Positions 43,084 through 52,651 of a stretch of 64,000 bases of DNA are shown piece by piece. Positions within the stretch are counted from its first letter, which is position 1; each line of letters opens with the position of its first letter. Position numbers and translations under genes: made by a program. A model generated the notes under the pieces. That model ran no database searches, was not told the DNA's origin, and saw only the letters and a program-made list of their open reading frames with translations. Source of the stretch: Ciona intestinalis (lineage: Eukaryota > Chordata > Ascidiacea > Phlebobranchia > Cionidae); the NCBI RefSeq assembly GCF_000224145.3, contig NC_020176.2, positions 4,865,462 through 4,929,461 on the forward strand, in the 5' to 3' direction.

Positions 43084-45509
43084 TTAATTTGAAGTCATTC
43101 TTGTCGCGTATATCTTCCCCCTATGGCTGGTGTTGAAACACCAAGATATCGCATCCCCCACGCAACGTACACGGTCGCCGAATCGATGCCGGTCACGTGC
43201 CGCGCTGTCCCATCGACCCTTCCGTGCCTCCCTGTACGCATACGACCAAGCTACCATTGGATGAACAACAACTTTGTCCATAAATCGAACCTAAAATACA
43301 AAATTATTTGAACTTCTGTAATAATCCATATTTTTTAGACTAAATTAACCTAGACCTTACTTTCTATGACGTGTCGTAGTCAATATTTTATTGTATTGTT
43401 TCCAAATAATACAGCACTATTAATCGTTTTTTAATCTTACAATTTCTACTGCAATTACATTTCTACAGTTCATATAGGGATAAGGATTTAAATGTTTAAT
43501 TTCTGTTAATACTTGGATAATTGGGCTAATTGTTTAAACATTTAATGTAGAATAGAGTAATTAATATAGTATAGTAGGGTGGGGGAAGATGGGACACCTT
43601 TTCGTTTAGTTTTCTCTTTCCATTTGGTAGTAAACAAAGAACATTCAATAAATTATAAAACCATATCTTTACGGCTTTCATAGACCGTTGTTAATTGTTT
43701 AAAACACGATCCGGCTATTCGGATATTATGTGTTAAAGGTGTCCCATCTTCCCCTACCCTACTGTACATATATATATTAGTTGTAACCCTGTGTGCTTTA
43801 GCTTCTGTAAAACTTTAACTGAATAAAAGCATTTTAATATTTTAAATAGGGTTGATTTTATTGTATATAATTTTGTATAGATAATACACAAAAGATATAC
43901 CATATCCTTTAGGCCACAGATTAAGCTTATTTACCTTGGAAGGGGCTTTATATGAAATATCTTCACTTATTTGTGGTTGTTGGTGGGTTTGGGATTCTTT
44001 GGTTTCAATGTTTTTACGAGTTTCGAACAATTGTGGATCGGAATGTGATTTATTGAAAGTGGTCCAGTTTACCGTCAACTTTTCGTGGCAGCGGGTAAAG
44101 AACGCCCACAGCTCGTTTGCGTCTTCGCAGAGATTAGGAGTTGCAGGTGAGGTTGGGTTGAGATCATCTCCATCCTCTTCACAGTCGGACTCTGGACACC
44201 CGAGGATGAAGGAAATATGGGAGTTGGAACAAGTTGGTCGTTTCACAGTGGTTGGGGGTTTGTTTTGGGTGGATAACTCGTGTACGCTCGGCGCTGCGTA
44301 GGAGGTTTGCATATCTGGGCTGTTGGTGCATTGCGTGTCACTTGATTCAGAGGATTGAGAGGAACAATTATCGGAAAGCGAAGATTTACGACTCGTAACT
44401 TGAGTGCGACTTCTATTACAAGTCCAAGGGACTCGGCACGAAATAATTCGTTCCCATGGACAATCTTGTTCGTCCGAATCTGTGTCTTCATCTGAATAAT
44501 CAGATGACATGTCAGCAAGATCTTCCTCTTCCAAGTCACTCCCATCCTCAAGATCGGAGTCTGAGAACGAAGATTCACTAAAATCTTCATCAGCAAAGGA
44601 AGAAGAGTCTTCGTCCGCCGAGAAATCAGACTCAGAATCTGGTTCATATGACATAATTCGCGCAATTAATGGGTTTTTGCACTTTACAAGTTTTGGTGTG
44701 TTCTTTTGCGTTTCTTCTTCAGTAACAGCAGCAGAGGAAGTTGCAATATTTGTGACACTGGGTGTTGCTTTAATAGGATCAAGCTTGGAATGCATTTGTA
44801 CCTCCTTGAAACATTCTTTGCTCATTATGTTGATTTCTTGAACAGCTTTAGCGCAAGCGAAAATTGGTTCAACAACATTTACATTTGGTTCATTTGTTGT
44901 AATTACAAGCTCACTTCGCTCCATTGGTTTGCTGGTGGCTTGCGATACGTTTGGAACTGCAATAGAAAAATCAGTAACAGGAAAAACAAACTTTGCGACT
45001 GCTATGGGATTCCCACAGCCTTGAAATATCCGTGGGGAAACCCCAGGGGATTCTACCTTGGAGTTCAAACCACAAGGCAATGAGGAATGATAGGGAGTGT
45101 TCATTTCGTCGAGTTTTCCGTGAAAATTTCGAAGAATTTTGTTGAAATGTAAACCCGTTGGGTCTCTAGGATCAAATGTACGACCAGCAATGCCAGGTTT
45201 TAATGTATTTCCCATCGTGATCTCGTCTATGTTGAAATCAGTTTTAGTAGGTGGGTAAGTGGAAGTTGATAAAGTATCAAAACAACCGGTGCTGTTTTGT
45301 CGCGTGAACGCAGCAATTGTTCTCCCTTTACTTTGGGACGCGCCTATTTCACGTAAGTTCTGAATTATATCCACTGGCCTCGTTGAGCACTTAGCAGGGA
45401 TAGATAATCCTTGAGATTTCTGGCTTGAACTGGAGGCTTGAGGTTTCACTGTGGAGGCTGAATAAAACAGCTCTGCCAACCAGGCTTTAAAAGGCTTAGT
45501 ATCAGACAT
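43084..45509 (-). CDS. PPP1R15: PPP1R15 (GADD34 / CReP), eIF2-alpha phosphatase regulatory subunit
   Basis: Targets protein phosphatase 1 to phospho-eIF2-alpha and so ends the integrated stress response. Two exons, 43935-45509 and 43084-43290, give 593 residues. The last exon carries the family core: the RVxF-type PP1 motif KVRF (residues 525-528, Lys on one exon, Val on the next), FMDKVVVHPMVAW, then ARKGRWDSAARDRHRFGDRV, which in human GADD34 (WEQLARDRSRFARRI) recruits eIF2-alpha and G-actin. The first exon is low complexity, with a Ser/Asp/Glu-rich block (about 283-340: ESDFSADEDSSSF, DLEDGSDLEEEDLADMSSDY). The N-terminus (KPFKAWLAELFYSAS) could be an amphipathic ER-association helix as in GADD34. 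The start lies 20 nt after the stop of another ORF and inside a 27-codon ORF. One gene, no sign of the vertebrate A/B duplication. Confidence 0.92.
43570..43770. mobile_element. MITE (AGTAGGGTGGGG family), complete, PPP1R15 intron
   Basis: Best-kept copy: TATAGTAGGGTGGGGGAAGA, GTAAACAAAGAACATTCAAT, GTTAATTGTTTAAAACACGA, GTGTCCCATCTTCCCCTACC, CTACTGTA. Terminal inverted repeats about 28 bases, flanked by TA, as in Tc1/mariner-like MITEs. Confidence 0.85.
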
Positions 45510-45529
45510 GTTTGCGTTGCGTTAGTCAT
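45446..45529 (-). other. 27-codon ORF overlapping the PPP1R15 start codon
   Basis: Its ATG follows the upstream stop directly (TAAATG). It reads MTNATQTC and onward for 27 codons in a different frame, crosses the PPP1R15 ATG at 45507-45509, and stops at 45446. Ribosomes starting here would bypass the main start. Mammalian GADD34 and CReP are known to use uORFs; that this one acts likewise is inferred. Confidence 0.45.
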
Positions 45530-46255
45530 TTATTCCATGATGAATATCATGCGCCAGTCTCTTAAATTAACAGTTCTGTTCCTATGGCCAAACTTTTTAG
45601 CAGGAGGGTCACTGAAATACTTTCCGTCCCAAATTGTGTCGTCGTCTTTTTTATCGTTGTGTGTTACAGCAGCAGGCTTTGGGTGTACGGCTTTAGGCAG
45701 CGAACTGGTTGGGTAGATTTGGGCGAATATTTGAGCAATAGTGGATAAGATGAAAACACAGAAGACTTGTTCAATGGAAGAAGTATCTGTAAATATAAAA
45801 AATAATAAACACAAGAAAAATAGAAAGGATATCAAACTATTCTATACGGGTGGGGTCCTTTAGCATACCATGGGGCCTCGGAATTAAGTCAAATTTGGCC
45901 CTTTATCGCTATCAAGACATACACTATGTATGGTATGCTGTTACGAGTCAATTTTGACCTAAACCCCAAGTCACATGGCATTAGACCTCACTTTTACAGT
46001 ATGACTGATGTTACCTATGTAATACTGTGGGAGTAATGGAGACAAATATTAAGCTACATATTGTGTAACCTATATATGTGCAATATATTTATAAAGATAA
46101 TCCACAAGAAACCTATATGACCATACAGCGAGTATATATATTGTTATAAACAAATATATCAACATTTCTTACTAAGAAAAATATTAAACATATTTTAACT
46201 TACGTTTTAATGAAGATCGTCTTGTTTCTATATCCATTAAAAACGTTTTCGACAT
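45530..46255 (-). CDS. 102-residue single-TM protein, upstream cistron of PPP1R15
   Basis: Two exons, 46204-46255 and 45530-45786, joined in phase (AAAC, then AT). The protein begins MSKTFLMDIETRRSSLK, has one hydrophobic segment (about 23-41, EQVFCVFILSTIAQIFAQIY) and a polar tail with KKDDDTIWDGKYFSDPP and RNRTVNLRDWRMIFIME. It looks like a small signal-anchor membrane protein. I recognise no family. Only 20 bases separate its stop from the PPP1R15 ATG, on the same strand, so both are probably on one transcript; Ciona is known to have operons with such tiny spacers. No AG is present in the spacer, so a trans-splice acceptor for the second cistron is not evident there. An alternative is that splicing from inside this ORF joins it to PPP1R15. 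Confidence 0.65.
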
Positions 46256-46934
46256 GATTTAACGTATAACGAACATTGATATGTAAAATATCTTTATAAC
46301 TAGTTTTATTTCTTATTCTCTTTGTAAATTTGTTTAGATATGATTCGGGAAACAGAACCCTTCAGTTGCCACAGCGCGCCTTTTTTCTTTTTCGACTTTT
46401 GTACGTCATAGTCACGTGGTAAATTCTTTGTTTAATCTATTATGACGCATCCGCGAAACGTCTGTTGTATTGCATCATCTTTTCGACCTTACATGGATGC
46501 TTGGTGGCATTCAGCACGTACATGCAAAGTCAATATTAAACAAGTCATTTAATTTTACATTTACAACCATGTTTTGCGAAGAAAAAGATCTCTACAGACC
46601 CTATTTCGGTGGAAAACATGTTTATTGTTTTACATCGCAATCTCGCACATTCGAGACCAAAATATTATTTGCGTCATAATCAATTATTGTCACGGGACCA
46701 ATCAGATGATAGGAAAATACGTAAACATGTATGACATCATAAACAGTAATATTATTAACGTTTCAGAAACTCATGTTCCATTATTCCTAAAAGCTGTATC
46801 GACAAAAAGAGTATTTTGTTTTCTTTTTATAAGACTATATAAACAGATAAACAATATTTATTATATCTACAAATAGTTTTAAGTATATTTATACAATTTG
46901 TATTTATTGTTTCCCCTTTTCTATTAATTCCCTA
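46256..46934. other. Promoter region of the PPP1R15 unit and P450 3' end
   Basis: Upstream of the minus-strand ATG at 46255. Three bZIP/bHLH-like sites stand within 50 bases (see 46401-46451). On the left side of the P450 gene a minus-strand AATAAA (TTTATT near 46900) lies just past the P450 stop. No ORF looks coding. Confidence 0.45.
46401..46451. promoter_or_regulatory. Cluster of CRE-, E-box- and AP-1/ATF-like sites
   Basis: GTACGTCATA (CRE half site), GTCACGTGGT (CACGTG E-box, CLEAR-like) and ATGACGCATC (ATF/AP-1-like) lie 146-196 bases upstream of the first ATG of the PPP1R15 unit. Stress-response bZIP factors control GADD34 in mammals, so the position is sensible, but these short sites can occur by chance. 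Confidence 0.4.
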
Positions 46935-49900
46935 TTAATCCCTATACTGCGCTACTATGTTGTAATCACTCGGTATAAATATTGTACCGTTAGAACCCGC
47001 GTCCAAACTGGGCGAGTCCCCGTTTGGAACAGAAAGAGTGAAATTCTTTAAAGTAGAAACAAGAAAAAGAAAAATCTTATTTCTTGCCAAATGCTCTGCG
47101 ATGCACGAGCGCGCCCCAACACCAAAGGGTAAAACATTTTTGGGTTTCATAAATTTTCCATCCGCGTTCAAATGTCTTTCAGGGATAAAACGCTCTGGCT
47201 CCCTCCACCGGCAGTCGTCATTATGCAAAGCCCAAATATTCATTATGACCTGTGTAACGTGGTAACTGTTAAAAGCCCGCCTCGTGAGGACGAATGAGAC
47301 ATTTATCCTTTTATTTATAACCACTGCTTCATATAGTAAGGCGGAGAAAGATGGAACACCTTTTCATTACATTTTTTCGTTCTACTTTGTAGTAATTAAA
47401 CAAAGAACATTCAAAGAAATATAAAACCCTATCCTGACGACTCAGATAGACCGTTGTTAATCGTTTAAAACACAATCAGGATATCTGGTTGTGTACTAAA
47501 GGTATCCCATCTCTCCCCGCCCTACTATATATGTTTACATTTGTTCCTTTGGGAATCCTGTAACCTCCAACCGTAACATCTGCTACATTCATCCGTGGTA
47601 GACTAAGAGGTACAACGGTTCTGAATCGAAATAGTTCATGAACCACAGCGCAAGTGTATGGCATTATTGAACGGTGTTTTAACTTTACTGTACCATGGCG
47701 ACCTGTAAGAAAAGGCAACAAAATATGGGCCGTTCGTGGAATAAAGGGTATAAACTTTAGGTCTCTGTATAAAATGGATGAAGTTCTTCGGCGAGGCAGT
47801 CAGGAGACTTATATAGTTTAGGGCTTTAGGCTAATTTGGGCACATAATCTCAACTGTTGGTCAATGCCGTTGGTAAAATGTTAAAAGTTATCGTATTTTA
47901 ATTAAACACAAATAGCATTGTTACTTACCAATGACGTCATCAATCTCTCGTCTAACTTTGTTCTGACAATCTTGGTGTTTCATCATAATTAGAAACCCCC
48001 ATCGTAATTGTGACGTAATGGTTTCGGTTCCAGCCAAGAACATATCGGAGAAAAATCCAATGATTTTCTGGTGGGGGTTAAATAGCGTTAATTCAACTAA
48101 ATTATGCATATTTAGTGTGTCTTTTATAGCACATAGAGAATAAATGGGTTCAAGGCTCGATGCTGCTATACCATTCAGGGTATGTGTTCTCGGGCAAGAC
48201 ATTTAACAGCAATTGCTCGACCCATCAATGGTCACTAATGGGTTTTCTGAAAAGTAAGCCATACAGAAAAACATTCACCCACAACGTTGAAATACTTTCA
48301 CTTACGTCATCAGTGATAACGTTTTCATCCACAGAGTTGCGTGAATGCATTAGAAACGCGTCAACCATGTTTCTGACCTCGTCTCCATCGAACGATGCAG
48401 ATTGTTCTTCCACAAAATGGCGGATTATTCCTATGACGTCATTAATCAGCGTTTTGATGCCGTGGTACAAGGAGGCGCGGGAAAAAGTTTAGGTAGCTAC
48501 ACCTATGCGCTTCTGTCGGCGCCGTGCGGGCCAGAGTCGCAAAGTTTTGTAACTGGTAACAGGTGTATGGAACACCAGTTTTATAACGACTGTCGTTGCC
48601 CCACCACTCAAAGATAGTAATTTACATTCATTCATTTATTTCACTAACCGTTTAAAGTTCGTACGTTCGTAATCGACTCGTCCATATGTTTAGTAAAAGG
48701 CCAAACATCGCAAAGAAACGGGAGGAAAGTTAACAACATCGTCCTCCAGTTGGCAGCAACGTGACCTCTGTGAAAAATTACTTAAATTAAGACCACACTT
48801 TAACCCAAACCATATAGTAGGTGGGGGTAAGATGGTTTATGTTTCATTATTATTTATCGTCCCATTCGGTATAAACTGAATTCTTTGAATGGTCTTTGTT
48901 TACTACCAAATACGACAAGAAAAAAAAAGAAAAAGTGACCCATCTTTCTATATCTACAATTTTTGAGAAACCTTAACACGACTCACTGGTGCATGAGGGA
49001 ACGTATGAGTTGGTTGAAACTGTCATTGCTTCGGTCGAATCTTTGTCCAAGACAAAAGCTGGAGACGACATTTGCAACGGCGTGGGTGAGTGGCTCCTTG
49101 GGGAACAAATTTTCATTATTTTGTGCAAAAAAACGTTACCAGAAAACATTTCTCACACATAATGCAAAACATAATAAGCATATGAGAACCTCTTCCATTT
49201 ACGCCAAGTGAAAGCAGGGCGCCACGGGACAATGCTAAAGGTACCATGACACCCAGGTTATAAGCCACGCGAAGAAAAATATAAAGTACTTATTCATTCA
49301 TAACCGTCTATACAAGCAATACCATTATAGCTTCCAAACCTGAATATTGAAACTTTTTCCTTTGTGTCCCCGAATTTCTTCGATGAAATATTGTATTTCT
49401 ATGTTCGTCTTCTTTTCCATAATTTCCAGCCCAACCCTAGATATCAAGTGAGATCACCTTAATACGATACTCGTAGGTTTATATGCAAAGCCAATATAGA
49501 TCTATTCTTATGGGTGAGGTATAGCAGCGTGGCGCGCCATGTGTCTTAGGATTTAGGTCAGAGTTGGTCCATTACCCAAAAGTTTTATCCATACTCGGAC
49601 TTACGCTTTAATTCCATTCGTCCCAAATTTACGGAGAGTTTTCCAGTGAACCCCGCCCGGGGCGAAGGCGATACCTAGCGGAACTGTTGTCCGTATGAAG
49701 AACTCAACAAGGGGTCGCCCGTGGAACGCAAGTCTGTTCCTTACCAACGCCTGGGGGAACATGACTTTAATTTTATCATTTCAAATATACGTCAGCGAAG
49801 ATCAATTTAATTAAAAACCAACGAAGGAAAAGGAAATAGCAACAAAACGAAAACACGGTAAACACTGCATGGTTTTCGAAGTTACAATACAGTATAGTTT

Positions 49901-50279
49901 AACTTGTATATGGTTAAAACAAATAAGGATGTAATTAAAAAGGCTGCGTTTTTGGCGCAAACATATTTATTAAAGGAGTTTGACCAAATCGCCGATGACG
50001 CTAATTTAAATTCACCTCCATCGTGACGTCATATTCGTTCAGCACCAACCACTTCTGCCAACCAATAGAAACCGAGATTATTGGACCGTATCTTTTGCTC
50101 CAATCCAGGAATTTATTCTCAGGGCGGTTGCTTAAAAAGGGGAGAACCCCCAATACAGGAAAACCCAGAGGTCCCGGGGGGTAACGCGGGGGACGACGAT
50201 ACCAATTCCACACAAAGACAAATGTGATTATAAAGACAATGAAAGGCGAGATATTCAGCATTGTGACGTCAAAGACCAT
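46935..50279 (-). CDS. Cytochrome P450, CYP2-like
   Basis: Haem monooxygenase of the microsomal CYP2 type. Exons: 50016-50279, 49605-49750, 49340-49436, 48987-49096, 48649-48767, about 48301-48490, 47929-48067, 47539-47702, 46935-47266. Start chosen at MVFDVTMLN because it precedes the ER anchor (FIVFIITFVFVWNWY) and the hinge RRPPRYPPGPLGFPVLG. Further: RLAFHGRP, GGVHWKTLRKFG, LGQRFDRSNDSF, the I-helix FFSDMFLAGTETI (AGTET oxygen groove), the K-helix HELFRF (ExxR), PERFIPERH and the haem loop FGVGARSC, with the thiolate Cys. The acceptor of the sixth coding exon is not visible: the frame meets a stop before any AG, so either there is a base error or this exon is altered. Otherwise the gene looks intact. 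Which CYP2 subfamily is unclear. Confidence 0.88.
47336..47530. mobile_element. MITE (AGTAGGGTGGGG family), 3-10 bases from a P450 splice donor
   Basis: ATAGTAAGGCGGAGAAAGAT, GTAATTAAACAAAGAACATT, GTTAATCGTTTAAAACACAA, GTATCCCATCTCTCCCCGCC, CTACTATA. Nearly fills the last P450 intron; its right end lies a few bases from the donor GTAAAC (minus strand, 47533-47538). Confidence 0.75.
48130..48290 (+). mobile_element. SINE head and body (P450 intron)
   Basis: GGGTTCAAGGCTCGATGCTG (B-box like), GGTATGTGTTCTCGGGCAAG, CAATTGCTCGACCCATCAAT, CACTAATGGGTTTTCTG, AACATTCACCCACAACGTTG. Confidence 0.65.
48822..48958. mobile_element. MITE fragment (P450 intron)
   Basis: ATAGTAGGTGGGGGTAAGAT at the left; TTATCGTCCCATTCGGTATA inside; then GGTCTTTGTTTACTACCAAA in reversed order. 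Shorter than other copies and probably rearranged. Confidence 0.5.
49500..49590 (+). repeat. Dispersed 'GATTTAGG' repeat copy (P450 intron)
   Basis: TTCTTATGGGTGAGG, GCGCGCCATGTGTCTTAGGA, TTTAGGTCAGAGTTGGTCCA, TTACCC. Same family as at 530-800. Confidence 0.5.
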
Positions 50280-50414
50280 GATTGTTATAAAAAGCGAAAC
50301 GTCTGAATGGCAAGTGTAGGTCGAGGTAATATGGAACAACGTTAACACATAATACTCCATGTTTTTATATTTTGTTTTTAACAATTAACAACGCTGCTGT
50401 ACAGTTTTATAATT

Positions 50415-50897
50415 ATGATAGGGTGGGGGGAGAATATGGGACACATTTTTATTTTATTTTCTCGTCCCATTTGGTGGTAAACAAAGAAAATTCAAATAAT
50501 TGTTTAACTTTACCCTTATGACTCCCATTTAGACCGTTGTTAATTGTTTAAAACACGATCAGGATATTTAGATCATATGTGCTAAAGGTGTCCCATCTTC
50601 CCCCACTCTACTATAAGTTGATATTCAAGTATCCTAATTGTGACAGCGAAACGATATATAGTAGGATGGGGGAAGATGGGACACATTTTAACTCTATTTT
50701 CTCGCCCCATATAGTAGTAAACAAAGAACATTCAAAGAAATATGAAACTATGTCCTCATGAGTCTCATAGACCGTTGTTAGTTGTTTAAAACACGATCAG
50801 GATATCTGGACATTATGTGCTAAAGGTGTCCCATCTTCCCCCCACCCTACTATAAGTTGATATTCAAGTATCCTAATTGTGACAGCGAAACGATATA
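50415..50897. mobile_element. Two MITE copies in a ~240-bp tandem duplication
   Basis: MITEs at about 50415-50613 and 50656-50852 are each followed by the same flank (AAGTTGATATTCAAGTATCC, TAATTGTGACAGCGAAACGA) at 50613 and 50853. The flank is not part of the element, so this is a segmental tandem duplication and not two insertions. The two copies have since diverged at several bases. Confidence 0.85.
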
Positions 50898-51449
50898 CAC
50901 CCATAGTACATCGGTAAAAAATACGCCGTTACAATGAAGATTGTTGTCTGTAGAATTGTCACATAAACGAAGTCCTGACATTTTGTAAGCTTTCATATTA
51001 TACTGATTCATTCTAAATGTAGATCTATCTCAATGCACTAACACACCGCCCAACACAACGGCATGTAGCGTCTCTCACATTTTGGTCCTTTAGCAGCAAA
51101 TACACAAGGAGGAAATGACATCTGCAACGCTTCATTGAAGCGCAAGATACCAGGTCTGCAGTCAAGCATATTTGTTACACTTCGTGCCTAAATCACATAA
51201 GCATGGTTCTAGTATGACAATTTGGACAACCTGTTAGTGACAACTGGGTTGGAGCATCAAGACTCGAACCTTTGGGTTACCACGCAAACGCTAGAAACAC
51301 GAAAAAGTAACGCACTTGTTGTGTGATTTATTGCAAACAGTGATGAACCAAGCACTTAGTAATTTAAAATGAGGTATAATCAAAATACTCACAAATAGGC
51401 ATCTGTTTAAGCAGAAGTGCAATCAGTGCATATATTCAATTAACGTATT

Positions 51450-51648
51450 GTAGGGTGGGGTAAGATGGTTGATATTTCTTTTCTCTTCTACCTACTGTCT
51501 CATTTGGTAGTTAACAAAGGATATTTAGATAATTATATATCGTATCGTCACGGCTTTAAGAGCTTTGTTAATTTTTAAAAACACGATTCGAAAATATGGG
51601 ATATTATGTGCTAAATGTATCCATCTTACCCCACAATACAATATAAAG
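51450..51648. mobile_element. MITE (AGTAGGGTGGGG family)
   Basis: GTAGGGTGGGGTAAGATGGT, TCATTTGGTAGTTAACAAAG, AAAAACACGATTCGAAAATA, ATCCATCTTACCCCACAATA. Complete but diverged. Confidence 0.7.
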
Positions 51649-52651
51649 TACTGTGAATGCTTAAGAATAGGCGAGGCATTTCAAAATACAATAGAAATAG
51701 TAATAATGCTGGGTATTAATAAAATATAAAGGCAACGATATGCAAATTAACAAATTACTAACGTAGGTTAATAGGAAAAATCAAAACACAAAATTTCGGT
51801 ATATATATACTGCTATAAAAGTAAGTCTTAGATAGTTTTTTTTAGGTACATGAACAGTAGTGCGAAGTCCTATAATATGGTATAATATGTGTGAAGTCCC
51901 ATAATAAAACTGAATTCAAAACACGATTGTCAGTATATAGTGTTCCGAAATAAAATACAATTCAAATAATGCATTGTTTTTAAAGGTGAACAGCAGTGTA
52001 ATATCTAATAAAGAGTAAATGAACAAATTTTTATTTTTGAGTTTTGACCATTTGAATATGTGGCAATTCACCTACATGTATATAAACAGTGCAATACTTG
52101 GCATTCTACATACACTATACATTGTTTGTCACTTATTTTGAATTTTTACCCTTCAGTTTACATTAGTACCCTGGTCTTATCACAGCATCATTCTAAATAA
52201 TCTAAAATTCCAAAACAATAGGTGGAAAAAATACATGAAAACCTACTTTGGCCCACCGTTGAAAACTATTGCATTAAAATAACTCATATTTCTGCCACAT
52301 ATTTGTATATCATGTACCCTGTATGGTTCATATGTTAAGTTAATAATCACAACGCGGTTTAGGGGCCAAAGGATTAAAAAAGTATTAAAATAATTGGAAA
52401 AGTCAAAATCTACTCGCTGTAAATAAACCAGGCATAATATGAGTCACACATGGCCCACATGTTGAATTAAATGATTAAAACGCCAGGAGTTATTATATGC
52501 GGGCAAGTTATTCATAAAAAGTCAAAAACTCCAAAAATGATCTCTGCTAAAGTTTTGACCTCGTTTGAAATACAGGCATTGTACGAGTTAACCAAAATAC
52601 CCCAAACTTGACTTGCAAAAATTTACCCATGTTTCAAACAATCTTCAACAA

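Larger units (their letters stand above)
50280..52651. other. Intergenic region between P450 and SLCO4
   Basis: 2.4 kb without a credible gene. It holds a tandem duplication of a MITE with flank (50415-50897), a third MITE (51450-51648) and a SINE body fragment near 51205-51290. From 51650 to 52600 the sequence is AT-rich and unique, and probably includes the SLCO4 3' UTR. Confidence 0.5.
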
